Source of the DNA: Cryptomeria japonica
Lineage: Eukaryota; Streptophyta; Pinopsida; Cupressales; Cupressaceae
Direction: 5' to 3'
NCBI RefSeq assembly: GCF_030272615.1
Contig: NC_081407.1
Span: 373,842,632-373,906,631 of the forward strand
Length of the DNA stretch: 64,000 nucleotides
Shown: in pieces, positions 24,370-35,437 of the stretch
Numbering within the stretch: position 1 is the stretch's first letter
Layout of the letters: each line of letters starts with the position of its first letter
Notes under the pieces: model-generated
The model's input: only the letters and a program-made list of their open reading frames with translations
What the model was told of the DNA's origin: nothing
The model's database searches: none
Translations under genes and position numbers: made by a program

Positions 24370-25011
24370 ATGATGGATACCCCTCTTAGGCTGCTAGGGT
24401 TAAAACGCCAGATGGCCTTTGTGGGTGAGATCAAGGAAGAAAGAGTGAAGGGCATTCTTACCCAATGGAACCCTCTAGTCTCTGGAGCTATAATGAAATT
24501 TCTAGGGAATGACTTCATCATGAATGAGGACTAGACCAGAGCAAACCCTGACATTGCAGCTATGTTTTTAGCCCTTGCAATGCATTTTGAGAAAGATAGG
24601 GATATTGTGGTGAAGTTGTGCAAGAAGGTCTTCATAAAAGACATCCTTGGTGAATTGGAAAGGGTAGTGATCAACATAGATGAGGAGCTTACGACTCCCA
24701 AACCTCAAGATTATGGTATTCTTATTAGAATGAATAACCTAGTGCCTCGCTTCCCCATTCTGGTGATCAATGACCCGGTGGCCTTCGAAGCTCTTCGCCC
24801 TGTTAGAAGAAGAAACTTCAATTTCCTCTCGTGGATTCTTCAAGTCAAAAAACCTCCCTAGGAGAAATGGCTGATTAACTATCTGGAGGCGAAGAATATC
24901 ACGATTATCCCTAATAATATGCCCATCCCATGCTCCCCTGTTGGACCTTCAACAACAACTCTAGAGAGCTCTGGCTCCAAGCCTCCTCATAGGCCAGGCA
25001 AGAAGGGTTGA
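24370..25011 (+). pseudogene. Unassigned third ORF (ORF3) in the LINE 3' region
   Basis: From ATGATGGATACC to a TGA at 25009 there are 213 codons in one frame broken only by two TAG codons (24532 and 24859), the same C-to-T or G-to-A damage as in ORF2. Recognisable stretches are MDTPLRLLGLKRQMAF, NPDIAAMFLALAMHFEK, LVPRFPILVINDPVAFEALR and a basic tail PPHRPGKKG. No family was recognised. The middle (AMHFEKDRDIVVKLCKKVF) could be helical, and the end is Pro/Ser/Lys-rich. Plant L1 elements normally stop after the RNase H, so this may be an accessory protein or a captured gene piece. A displaced ORF1-like fragment is an alternative. Confidence 0.5.
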
Positions 25012-26133
25012 AGCTCCTTATGGTTGGCATGCATCTAGGTTTCTGCATTACGGGTTCCTTTTGTGTAGCTTGATCATTTTTGGTGGCTTGCCTTTTGTCT
25101 TCGAGGCACTCCTTTTTGTTCTTAGAAGTAACAGACCAAATACATATGGTTGTATTTATGCAGCTTAGAGATCTTTGTTTATGTTTTATTAAAATCGATC
25201 TATATGTGAACTTCAGGCTTTAACGCCTCTTATTGCCATAATATAGACTCATATATATTGACTATATATAGGCATACATCTATATATCCATATATATATA
25301 TATATATAGATATATGCATATATGCTCATATATATACTTTATTGTTTGCTTGTCAGTTAGGCTTTTTAGATTTTTGGGCTTAGTTATTAATATCAATCTT
25401 CATCCTTCTGGCATATTCAGTTCTTTCTTAGTGATCTCCAGTATAAGCTCCTTAGGACTGAGGCCACTAGAAGATTTTTTTCATTTTCAAGTCATACAAT
25501 TTAGGCATGGATGGAACTCTGTTTGAACCAAATTCTATGATGGATAGTAGCTCCCCAGGTTATCTGCGTAGATCTATTATGGGAGTTTACTTCTTGAGCT
25601 TCCCCATAAATCTACGATGGATCTTGAACATTGACCTTTCATTATGTTTTCTAGAAATTCTATGGTTGATACCTTGAGTTTTTGCGTTAACAGGAGGACC
25701 ATCCGACAGGTATGATCATATTGTGTTATTTAGATTAGAAGATGATCTTTGCTCATTTTTTCTAACATTTTTGGTAGGAAACGCAGCAAGTATATGTGCA
25801 ACTTAGGGGCAGGGCCTACTTCACCTTGGTATCTCAGGTAAAGAATGATTTCCGCTCACAAGAAGAAGGGTCTCCCCATTGGCAGATTGCTGCTCTATTT
25901 CACAGGAAGGTTTCTTATAAGACTATCTTGGACAAGGTTCCACTATCAGACCATTATTGTAATTCAAATTTTATTTTTCTTCTGATCCTTACAGGATTTG
26001 GGCTAGACTTGAGGTTTTCTTTCCTCCATTCTTTCCTATCGGTGCCCACACTGAATGGAGGTGTATTTGTAACTATTTTTTAAATTAATAAAATTCTTGG
26101 CCTTGGCCTTTTATCAATCAAAATAACAAAAAT
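25012..26133. other. LINE 3' UTR
   Basis: No gene. It has TATATA-rich stretches at 25240-25345 and a twice-used phrase around TCTAYGATGGAT at about 25530-25625. The frame at 25796-26083 lacks any recognised domain. It ends with TTAATAAAATTCTTGGCC and an A-rich tail next to the target duplication. Confidence 0.6.
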
Positions 26134-26156
26134 AAAATAAAATATTAATACAATTA
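26134..26156. repeat. Right target-site duplication of the LINE
   Basis: Identical to 16958-16980. Confidence 0.9.
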
Positions 26157-27247
26157 ACTAATGTTTGTAATAAATATTAAAAAATAATAAATTTCATTTT
26201 TTCCACATGAGATTGTTTCAATAGCTTAACATTATTTAGCGACATTTTAGATCTCACATATAAACATTTATGAACTTGTAATCAATTTTTTTTTGAAATT
26301 TTAAAACATTCCTCAATATTTTCTTTTTTGAATTTATATTATTGTAGAAATGATAAACAAAAGATTTATATGTATTTATAAATATGATATAATTTTATAT
26401 TATTTGTGTTTATGTTTTTTTTATCTTATTTAATAAGATCGTTAATTTAAAATTAGCTAATTAGTAATTTTTAAGTTGCTGAATATATATTAAATATTTG
26501 TAATTAATTATAAATTATATTTAAAAATAAGTAAATTGGATAATAATTTCATATGTTGATTCCATTGCAAAATCAATTTATTTAAAATATTTATCATACA
26601 ATTTCTTCAATTTCCTCTTTGTTAAGAATTCATTTATGTAAATTTAATTCTCAAGTGAAATGAACTTTGTGCTTTTAATCATACTAATACTTAATTCAAT
26701 GTGATTTTCAATTTATAATTTTGATAATTGATATACTACTTGAAAAAAATTATACAAAATTTGAACAAAACCTTATACTTACTAAAACACAAGATTAAAA
26801 CTAGATAAGTTTATATTAAGAAAACATTATGTAAAAATGTCATAGACATCAAATCAAATCTAAACATGCCCATGTTTATGCAATGAAAATAAAAAAAATA
26901 AATCAAATTTAATATGAAATTAAATCACCTAAATGGAAACAAGTTCATGTTGTCAGCATTGTTTATTATTGGCTTTTTGTTTTTCTTTCACTGAGCTCGT
27001 AGTGTTGCAACTAGTATACTTTTTTTTTAAAAGGCAAAAAGGCTAGAGGCCTATATGATATATTTTATTAATATTAAAAGGTAGTTTATACATAAGATGA
27101 GATGAACCATTTGGAAGCATATGATCATCCCATATGGATAGACAAATTATTAGAAAAGATGGGAATTGTTCATCCCTCATAAAATAATCTTCTTGGGCAA
27201 GAAAGTCACTTTTTGACTTTTCAAAGACAGGTGACATGGCCTTTTTT
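26157..27247. other. AT-rich intergenic stretch
   Basis: Very AT-rich, no gene or domain seen. Together with 15826-16957 it formed one continuous region before the LINE landed. A diverged first monomer of the array that follows may lie around 27150-27247. Confidence 0.5.
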
Positions 27248-28660
27248 CTAGATCACTAAGGCCATTTAGATTTTTCATCAATGGATAGAGCTCCATCGAT
27301 GAGCCTTAGAATGTGCGGTTGCACAGAGGTCCACCGTGGCGCCATCGCTAGATCATGGGGACACTAAGACTGTCATAACAATAGAAGAAATATCAACAAA
27401 ATACACCTGGAATTACACATTACCTGAATCAACATCCTTTTCATATACCTTTTTCCTTCACTGGATCATTGAAAGCTCGAAAAGGCTACATTGGTAGAAT
27501 AAGCTTCAACAAAGACAGACAAACCTCATGAGCCTAGGGTCACCGCTGGATCGTCGAAACCATTTAGACGTTCCAACAATCACTGAAGTTCTACTAATGC
27601 ATCTACTAAAATGGGCCCAATGTCCACATAGTCTTTTCTTCATCTTTCCTCAAATTGTTGGGACATAGACAAGGTTCCATCAACAGAACATGTCATCAAT
27701 CTTTCCTTGCTATTGTTAGATTGTCAAGGCACCAAAATAGTTCTCTCAATAATAGAAGCCTTATCGAAGTGTCTTATCAGTCGATAAAGTCACTTTTTGA
27801 CTTTTCAAAGATAAGTGACATGCTCTTTTTGTTGGGTCATCAAGACCATTTAGGTATTTCATCAATCAATAGAGCTCCATTGATAAGCCCTAGATAGTTC
27901 TCAAAGGTCCACTATGACACCATCACTAAATCACAGGAATACTAGGACCATCCCAGTGATAGAAGAAATCTTAATGAAAGACACTTGGCATTACATATTA
28001 CCTGAATCAACATCCTTGCCATTTATCCTTTTCCTTTGTTGGATCACTAAAAGCTTGAAAGTGTTGCATCAATAAAACAAGCTTCAATTAAAACAGATAC
28101 TCCTCATGACCCTAGGGTCATCACTAGATCGTCAAGATCACTTAGATGTGCCAACAATCACTAAAGTTTCATTGTTGCATATTCTAAAGTGGGCCCAATG
28201 TCCACATGGTCTTTTCTTCATCTTTTGCTAGATCATTGGGACATAGAGAAGGTTCCATTGATAGAACAAGTCCCGTTCATAGAACATGTCATCAATCTTC
28301 CCTTGCTATCACTAGATCGTGGGGACACCAAAAGAGTTCCCTCGATAACGAAAGCCTCAACAAAGTGCTAAGTGAAGAATCCATGCAGGATGAATCCTTT
28401 GTATTTCTAGATCATGGAGGCCTCCAAAAGGTTCTAGTAATGAATAACATCTAGTGATATGCATGGAAAGATCAAACTCACCATCTACATAGACATTTCT
28501 TCCCTTCATTGGTGGATCACTAGAGCTCAGAAGGGCCTTCTTTGATGGGTTGAATTCCAATGATATGCATTTCTCTGTGGGTTGTTGCCACATCAACATC
28601 ATTGGGTTGTTGGATCCTTGGAAGGAATGTTTTCTTTAATGATAATGACATGGGTTGATA
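27248..28660 (+). repeat. Array of ~97-bp monomers arranged as a six-monomer (~580 bp) higher-order repeat
   Basis: A motif like CTAGATCATKGGGACACYAA, followed within 50 bp by a TTCCATCAATAGAA-type block, recurs at about 27248, 27348, 27461, 27546, 27650, 27717, 27832, 27926, 28039, 28124, 28228, 28312, 28407, 28512 and 28610. Spacings repeat in the order ~100, 113, 85, 104, 67-84, 95-115. The motif six positions later is always the closest match (about 578 bp away), so the unit of duplication is six monomers. Read as protein, several monomers give LDHxDxxKVPxIxxA-type peptides, but not in one continuous frame. Confidence 0.8.
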
Positions 28661-28699
28661 GGAGTAATCATGATGCTGCATGAAAATTATTTAAAAGTG

Positions 28700-29275
28700 A
28701 TTGGTCTGCCAAGTGGCTAGCTAGTCAAGCCTGAAATTATAGGTCATATTTTAATTTTGTCTTTAAAGTTGATAATGTTTTAGACCTTTCGAAAGGCCTT
28801 GAAGTTCTCATGAGTGTTAGAAACCTAAAAATTCTTCAATAGGTCATGCCCTAGGTTCACTAATCATTTTGCTAGCTTATTTCATTCCTTGTAATTATGA
28901 AGAAGTTTGTATGCTTCAGACCGGTCAAGGATGCACCATTGGAGGACTAGTTCTCGATAAGCTAGCAAAGAGAGAGGAATTGTATAGAATTGGCTAGCCA
29001 AAAAAAGATATCCCAATCATTATTTGTATGTGCAATGTGTCATTTCAATTTAACTTGATAAATGATCGACACTTTTGACTAAATGGGAAGTTTAAGAATA
29101 AATGATTGATATCTTCTAATTGATACCCACATACGACACATTTGAATGGATCTTCTATGCACATCTTTGTGAGTCTTGAATTGGTTATAATTTTATTTTT
29201 AAGAACTAACTAGGAGAAACAACCCACCTTTGGAAGGATCATTTTTCTCCAACAAAAAGAAAAGGCTCTTTGAAT
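28700..29275 (-). pseudogene. LINE ORF2 C-terminal relic (zf-RVT region)
   Basis: On the minus strand KVGCFSWLVLKNKI is followed by DPFKCVVCGYQLEDINHLFL and NFPFSQKC, the zf-RVT zinc-finger region that follows the RT in plant LINEs (C-x2-C ... H). The intact LINE here has the equivalent KAGLFSWLAIQNKLL and NHLLLNCPFSYQCW at about 22220-22390. It is cut by the chromovirus LTR at 29281, so the chromovirus entered an older LINE. Confidence 0.7.
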
Positions 29276-29280
29276 TGCTA

Positions 29281-30070
29281 TGATGCAAGAGCATCCCTGG
29301 TTCATAGCAATTTTGCATCAACCAAAAACATTTTCCTTTTTGTTTTGCTTTGTGTTTGTAGTTTCAACATTTCTTTCTGTGTGTCCCGATTTTGGCTCAC
29401 TGGATCCTGTGGAGTTGGATTCTACTTGAAGACTTGATCATCTTTCTTATTTCCAAACCGCATCACATTTGGATCATTTTCTGGCAAGTTATCACTAACG
29501 GTTTCCTTGACAGTTCCTGTTACCGATTGTTTGGACCTATTTTTGGTGATCTATCGAAACCCCTTCCGAAGCTTGTAGAGCCTTAGGCATTGATTCTGAT
29601 ATTTCTTGGTGTGTGGCTGACCTTTTCCCGCGATCTACACTTCATCCTTTGGATTTTCCAGAGGAATCTCTTGGCGGAGGTCGACCTTGTTGATTTTACA
29701 CGTTAGGTCTTGTTCTTCGCGTTTTTCTCTTTTTGGGCCGACCGGATCCCCTTGGATCGTATATATAATTGTAATTGTGCATTAGAATGCAATGATCAAA
29801 CAATCAAGTAGTTAGACTGAGCATAGAAGATAGATCTTAAGATTGAAGGTCCTGGTTGTGACCTATTATGTACTTTGAGCATGTTTTAGTAGGCCTGTGA
29901 GCCAGTTTATGTAACCCGGTTGTTACCGGTCGGTTGTAATCAGTTTTCATGAAATAAAACAATCCGTTATGCATTGCCTCCATCATATCTTTTTGTTTTC
30001 GTTGTGTTTACTCTTGTTGATTGGTTTGGATTGATCTCTTTGAGGTCCCTCCTAACCAGTGACTACTTCA
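29281..30070 (+). repeat. 5' LTR of the chromovirus
   Basis: 790 bp, TGATGCAAGAGCATCC...GTGACTACTTCA. Its first 140 bp match 54673-54813 (shared TTTTGGCTCACTGGATCCT and GAGTTGGATT). It is followed by AG and the PBS. Confidence 0.8.
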
Positions 30071-30072
30071 AG

Positions 30073-30084
30073 TGGTATCAGAGC
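30073..30084 (+). other. Primer binding site of the chromovirus
   Basis: TGGTATCAGAGC, exactly complementary to the usual initiator-Met tRNA 3' end, two bases after the LTR. Confidence 0.85.
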
Positions 30085-30379
30085 GTGTCTTCATTCTAGA
30101 GGTTGCATGTCCTGAGATTTTGTTGTAGGGTGGCAGATTGTGGATCTGACTTGCAACTACAAAGGACTGGCGTAAACAATGGTGTGAAGAGGAACCAGGA
30201 ATGGTGGAGCACATGGGAATGCAAACCCTGTTGTGATGGAAATGTTACGAGGGATAGTAGCCTGGTTGGAAGCCAAGGAGACAACCCAGAGCAGAGGCTG
30301 ACACATCGAAGATGTAAGTGAAGGTGAAGGAGAAGAAGCCTCGGTTGAACAAATAAACCCACCGACGGTTGATCTGGTT

Positions 30380-31640
30380 GAGGAAAGTTTTTTGAGGGTT
30401 TTGAGTAGGGAGAATACTGAACCTCATTTTACCCCATCGGAATATGATGGGAAGTTATTCAAATGAATTGATGGATTGGATCTCAGAAATGGAGAAATAC
30501 TTTGATTTTGAAAACACTGCAGAAGAAAGGAAGGTGAAATATGCCTATACCGAGTTGAAAGATCATGCATCTCTTTGGTGGGAACATTTGCAAGTTGATA
30601 GACAAAGAAGAGGTAAAGAGAAGATTAAGACATGGGATCGGATGATTGCTAAGTTGAAGTCAAATTTTATGCTAGATGATTATCAAGTGAATCTGTTCTA
30701 GAAGTTGCAAAATTTGAGACAAAAGGAATCTAGTGTGAAGGAATACACCAAAGCATTTTACACGTTGAATATCAGATCCAGACATGATGATGAAGTTGAA
30801 CAAGTTGCAAGATATTTGAATGGATTGTGGGTGTTTATACAAGATGAACTCAGTTTGATCAAATTAGAGAGTGTAGAAGAGGCTTACTAGTATTTCCCTA
30901 AAGGGAGAAGAGAAAATAAACAAAAGACATGAGCAAAGGCAAAGAGGCAGAGGTGGAAGGTTTACCGAAGGAAGATTTCAAGGAGGAAGAGGATATACCA
31001 GAGGTAGAACCTATACAAATCAGAGAAAGGACAAGGAAGTAAGCAAAGAAGGTAATTCATACCGAAAAGATGATAAAAATTTCTACCGGAGGAGAGAACC
31101 AGATGGCTACTGGAATGAGAATTTTGGAAGACCAGACAAGAGAACATTTCGAGGAACTTGCTTTAAGTGTGGAGGAGAATGACATTTCTGCTTTCAAGTG
31201 TAAGAAGACAGAGAATACCAGAAGAGCAACAGTGGTGGAAGAAAACCCCACCAGATCAGACAATAAACAGGAAGATGGAGAATTGTTGATGATGAGGAGA
31301 GCTTTGTGTCATACTGGGATAGATGAGGAGCCCTTGCAGAGGAAGAATTTGTTCAAGACCAGATGTAAGGTATCCGATAAGTGTTTTAAAGTTTTTATTG
31401 ATAGTGGTAGTTCAGATAATCTTGTTTCAGAAGAGATGGTGAATAAGTTGAGCTTGGAGAGATTGAAACACCCTAAACCTTATCAGATGGCATGGATTAA
31501 GGATCAACATAAGTTGTTAGTAAGTGAGAAATGTTTGGTGAAATTGAAAATCTGGGAATTATCATGATGAAGTCTTGTGTGATATTATGCCTATGGATAT
31601 TTGTCATCTTTTGTTGGGTAGACCTTGGTAGTTTGATAGA
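30380..31640 (+). pseudogene. Chromovirus gag and aspartic protease, disrupted
   Basis: The gag part reads EMEKYFDFENTAEERKVKYA and HASLWWEHL, then KLQNLRQKESSVKEYTKAF, typical of the retrotransposon gag domain (capsid). A zinc knuckle survives as TCFKCGGE-stop-HF near 31155-31185. The protease active site is KVFIDSGSSDNLVSEEMVNK near 31390, with the catalytic Asp-Ser-Gly. A later LLLGRPW block (near 31610) is the typical protease end. Stops are mostly TAG or TGA (30699, 30888, 31167, 31629), plus a frameshift near 30465. Gag packages the RNA and the protease cleaves the polyprotein. Confidence 0.75.
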
Positions 31641-33302
31641 CAGGCAGTACATGATGGGAGGAAGAATCTATACACTATTATGGTCAATGGGATGAAGCAA
31701 ACCTTGTTGCCCTTGGAGGAACCTTTGAAGAATGAAGTCTGTACGAATGCTAGAATCTATTTGGTAGATGGAAGGAAATTATTGGATGGATTGAGACATG
31801 AGAATGTGTGTTTTGCCTTAATTCCTAAGAAGACTGAGAATCTAGAGCATGAAGAGGAACAATCAGAAGAGAAAATATTTGCTGACAAAATATGAAGATA
31901 TCATTTCAAATAATGTACTTGATGGATTGCCACCTGTGAGAAGTATCAGTCATTGCATGAACCTGGTTCTCGGAGCTAGTTTGCCTAACAAAGATGCACA
32001 TCAGATGACACCGATAGAGAATGAAGAATGGAATAGACAAGTGCATGAGCTGTTGAAGAAAGGTTTGATAAGGGAAAGTCTAAGCCCTTGTGCAGTACCA
32101 ACAATATTAGCATCGAAGAAGAATGGAGAGTGGAGAATGTGTACTGATTATAGAGCAATAAACAAGATCACAGTGAAATACCAGTTTCCTTTGCCTAGGA
32201 TGGATGACATAATGGATTGTTTGAGTGGAGCCAAATACTTTACAAAGATAGATTTGAAGAGTGGATATCATCAGATCAGGATCAAAGAAGGAGATGAGTG
32301 GAAGACAACATTCAAGACAAATGAAGGACTGTATGAATGAGGTATTGAAGAAATTCTTGGGTAAGTTTGTTATTGTATATTTGGATGACATTCTGATTTT
32401 TAGTAAGACAAAAGAGGAGAACTTGTTGCATTTAAGATAAGTTTTGCAGAGGTTGAGAGAAGAAAAGTTGTTGATAAATATTAAGAAGTGTAATTTCATG
32501 AAGGATGAATTAGTCTATTTGGGATTTGTGATATCTAAGGATGATTTGAAGATGGACCTTGAGAAAGTAAAAGCAATTGTTGAGTGGCCTACACCAGAAA
32601 GCATTGGAGAGGTAAGATTATTTCATGGATTGGCTAGTTTTTACCGGAAGTTCATCAAAAATTTCAGTTCAGTTTGTAACCCTATGACTAAGATCATGAA
32701 GGGAGATCTGAAGGAACTCAAGTGGACCACCGGAGAAAACAAAAGTTTTGAACTATTGAAGCAGAAAGTGTTTAAGTAACCTATGTTAGCTTTACCGGAT
32801 TTCAATAAAGTATTTCAAGTGGATTGTGATACAAGTGGAACAACAATAGGAGCAATCTTGAGTCAGGAAGGGAGATCAGTAGCTTATTTTAGTGAGAAAT
32901 TGAATGATGCCTGGAGGAGATATTCAGTATATGATCAAGAGTTTTATGCCATAGTTCAAGTCTTGAAGAAGTGGAGACATTACCTGTTGCCTAAGGAGTT
33001 TATTTTGTATATAGATCATCAAGCTTTGCAGTATTTAAACAGTCAGAGTAAGTTGAATCAGAGACATATGAGATGGGTAGAATTATTGCAGAGTTACACC
33101 TTTGTGTTGAAGCATAGAAGTGGAAAATCTAACAAAGTTGTTGATGCATTGAGTAGGAGAAGGAATTTTTTGTCAAAGATGAGAGTGACAATATTAGGAT
33201 TTGAGGAATTGAAAACCTTGTATGATGATGACCCGGATTTTGCAGAACCTTGGAAAGCATGTAGAGAACTAGTCATGGTAGATAGAAGCAAGTGACTGGA
33301 TT
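31641..33302 (+). pseudogene. Chromovirus reverse transcriptase and RNase H, disrupted
   Basis: The RT begins around HQMTPIENEEWNRQVHELL. It keeps [28 protein letters not shown] and [10 protein letters not shown] (YLDD active site near 32380). Between GLYE and MNEVLKKF (about 32338) the usual MPFGLTNAP segment is missing: an internal deletion flanked by the micro-repeat ATGAATG-like sequence. The RNase H follows (FQVDCDTSGTTIGAILSQ, SVYDQEFYAIVQVLKKWRHY, LYIDHQALQYL, SNKVVDALSRR). The frame reaches the insertion site of the nested element. RT copies the element RNA, RNase H removes the template; both are dead here. Confidence 0.8.
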
Positions 33303-33307
33303 ACTTC
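33303..33307. repeat. Left target-site duplication of the Tat element
   Basis: ACTTC, repeated at 53310-53314. Removing the insert and one copy joins the chromovirus linker (LDYF) to the integrase N-terminus (IQDGMLF) in one frame. Confidence 0.9.
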
Positions 33308-34069
33308 TGTTTATGGTAAAAATGGAAACAACAATATTGAAAGACTTAATAGATTCAACCACAAAACCCTAGCCTAACAACAACAAAGATCCACCATAAC
33401 ATATGAAGATTACCGGAGACAATGCAAATCAATGAAATCACAAAGTTTATACCATCACATGTCCAATAGGGTTTGGATCTCCATTGATCTTGCTTGATAT
33501 ATTTGCTCTCAGATTTTATGTGTGCACAAGAGCTCAACAAAGAACAAAAATGTGGTTGCAAGTAGGCTTGATCGCATATGAAAGTTCGAATGCTAGAATG
33601 CTTGAAAGATTGATTAGGGTTGATAATGAAGGAAGCATCTCCTTATATAGAAGACACTATAAGATATGGAGGGATAAGATTGAGTGGTGTAAAAGATAAA
33701 TGGTTGGTTAGGATTAGAGGGTAGGTAGAGAAAATATGAAAATAGTGAGAGGGTAGGTAATGTAGGAATTAAGAGATGAATGACATGTGTCATGGGTAGA
33801 AAAGGATAATGAATTAATTAAATAAATGAAGATTTATTTAATTAATAGAGGAAGTAGGATAATTAAATAAATAAAATATTTATTTAATTTAGGAAAAGGA
33901 CAATTTAAATAAATAAAAGTATTTATTTAAATGAGAAATAAGGCTAGAAGAGGATAAATGAATTAATTAAATAAATAAAGATTTATTTAATTAATAGAAT
34001 AATTAGGCTAAAATAATTAAATAAATAAAATATTTGTTTAATTAGATAGGACAATTTTAGGTGTCTACA
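33308..34069 (-). repeat. 3' LTR of the Tat element
   Basis: 762 bp, the same length as 52548-53309 and nearly identical. On the minus strand it begins TGTAGACACCTAAAATTG and ends CCATAAACA. It contains short inverted AATTAATTAAATAAAT blocks. Confidence 0.9.
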
Positions 34070-34084
34070 TTTTGCCCCTCTTTG
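34070..34084 (-). other. Polypurine tract of the Tat element
   Basis: CAAAGAGGGGCAAAA on the minus strand, directly before TGTAGACACC. It fixes the orientation of the element. Confidence 0.75.
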
Positions 34085-34596
34085 AGACAATGCAGCTTGT
34101 CGCATTGTTTCAAAGAAGATAAGATAAACTGATACAAAGTTGCCCCAAGATGGGAATGATATGCCCCCTCGAGATATTGGATGAAAATGTCGGAAAAGAT
34201 CGCATATAATCTCTTGATAAGAAAGAAAGGCTAGAAAGGACTGACAAGATAAGATAGAGTGACAAAGTCATCAGATAAAGAAGACTAACTCGAGAGATTA
34301 GGGCTAGGGTAGTCTATAAGATAGACTACGAGGGAAAACATCCTCATTGTCATCCACACACCTAAGAGATCAAAGTGCAGAGAGATCATAGAGTAGTCAG
34401 AAGCAATGACATTGGTGCATGGATTTGATCACGTTCATCGATATCAGAGGCCAATAGATGCAGGAGAGCTGGTAAGTACCACAAAACTCCCTTGTACTTT
34501 GCTGCATTAATTGTTGTCATAAATGCATGTTAGGTAGTGTAATAAATGTGCATTAGGTAGATTGCAAAATATGTCAAGCAAGGGGAAAAATGCTAA
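34085..34596. other. Non-coding spacer inside the Tat 3' region
   Basis: No domain and no long frame. A short inverted repeat GAGACAATGCAGCTTGTCGC+ATTGTTTC at 34084-34111 could form a hairpin next to the polypurine tract. Confidence 0.4.
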
Positions 34597-34816
34597 GACG
34601 CATCTGCGTTGGTGCTAGGTGTGTCTAGGTAGGCTAGGCACGTCTTTGTTGGTGCCAGACGTGTCTATGTTCAATGCGAGTGTGTCTGTGCAATGCAGGC
34701 ACGTTTGTGCAGGATAGCCACATCTGTGAAGAGTAGAGGCACATCTATGTGATTTAGGCACGTCTGTGCAGGGCAGAAATGTCTGTAAAGTATGCAAGCA
34801 CATTTGTGTCATGAAT
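34597..34816 (+). repeat. Eleven 20-bp tandem repeats, core CRCRTCTGTG
   Basis: Eleven gap-free 20-bp units start at 34597, 34617, 34637 and so on to 34797. Representative units are GACGCATCTGCGTTGGTGCT, GGCACGTCTTTGTTGGTGCC, AGGCACGTTTGTGCAGGATA and GGCACGTCTGTGCAGGGCAG. The same core in the opposite orientation fills 52199-52440 in the gag leader. The array lies ~620 bp upstream of the antisense mobile-domain ORF. Confidence 0.85.
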
Positions 34817-34839
34817 GTGCATTTATATCTCCAAGGTCA

Positions 34840-35155
34840 AATCGACAGTTCTCTGATAAACATACGTTGTCAATTGGATAAGCTGCTGAGAGGATACACT
34901 CAAGCAGGTCCTCTAGGGAAGACTAGGATAGCAAATAGGTTTAGGATTGACAATTCTATGATAGAACATACATTGCCAATCAGGAAACTACTCAAGAGGA
35001 TACACTTAAGCAGAGACCCTAGGATAGGATAGATGAAGGCACTTTGTGATGAACAGGGAGTACCAAAGAAATTGACAATTCTATGATAGAACATACGTTG
35101 TCAATTAGATTTGGTTGAAATTGACAATTCTATGATAGAACATAGGTTGTCAAAT
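34840..35155 (+). repeat. Four copies of a palindromic ~35-bp motif
   Basis: TTGACAATTCTATGATAGAA followed by CATACRTTGTCAATT occurs at about 34847 (diverged), 34948, 35070 and 35119. TTGACAA pairs with TTGTCAA, and inside it TTCTA pairs with TAGAA, so each copy can fold as a hairpin. An accompanying phrase, CTCAAGAGGATACACT, recurs between the copies. Confidence 0.7.
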
Positions 35156-35205
35156 GGATAACATACTCAAGAGGATACACTCAAGTAGGTTCCCTAAAAG
35201 ATAGG

Positions 35206-35395
35206 ATAAAAGCAACACTTTGTGATGAACAAGGAGTAATACTAGGATAGAGTGCCATATGATAGATATAAGCACTAGGATAAAAAGTAGCACTTTGTGA
35301 TGAATAGGGAATGCCACTAGGATATAGTGCCATATGATAGATAAAAGCACTAGGATAAAAAGCAACATTTTGTGATGAACAGGGAATGCCACTAG
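35206..35395 (+). repeat. About 2.6 copies of a 75-bp tandem repeat
   Basis: CACTTTGTGATGAA, AGTGCCATATGATAGATA and AAGCACTAGGATAAAAAG recur with a 74-75-bp period. Non-coding. Confidence 0.75.
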
Positions 35396-35437
35396 CATTG
35401 ACACAGTTGATTTTATTGACTATAGGAGGACTTACCT

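Larger units (their letters stand above)
16981..26133 (+). mobile_element. Near full-length L1-type LINE (9.15 kb)
   Basis: Bounded by exact 23-bp direct repeats and ending in AAAATAACAAAAAT, a weak A-rich tail after TTAATAAAATTCTTGG. It holds ORF1 (16997-18955), ORF2 (19012-23208) and an extra ORF (24370-25011). The 5' UTR is only 16 bp, so the 5' end may be slightly truncated. The 2.9-kb stretch after ORF2 is unusually long. Perfect target duplications suggest a fairly recent insertion, yet the ORFs carry many TAG/TGA stops, so the copy is dead. Confidence 0.85.

Noticed and set aside
25796..26083. 95-codon frame near the LINE 3' end
   Set aside because: No domain, starts at a non-ATG-supported position and lies in the 3' UTR; no evidence beyond being open.
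33355..33699. Frames duplicated at 33355-33699 and 52595-52909
   Set aside because: They lie inside the two LTR copies; conservation reflects the recent origin of the LTR pair, not a gene.
34597..34816. Regular 20-bp repeats as a possible CRISPR array
   Set aside because: Units are contiguous with no unique spacers, diverged in sequence, and lie in a eukaryotic retroelement.
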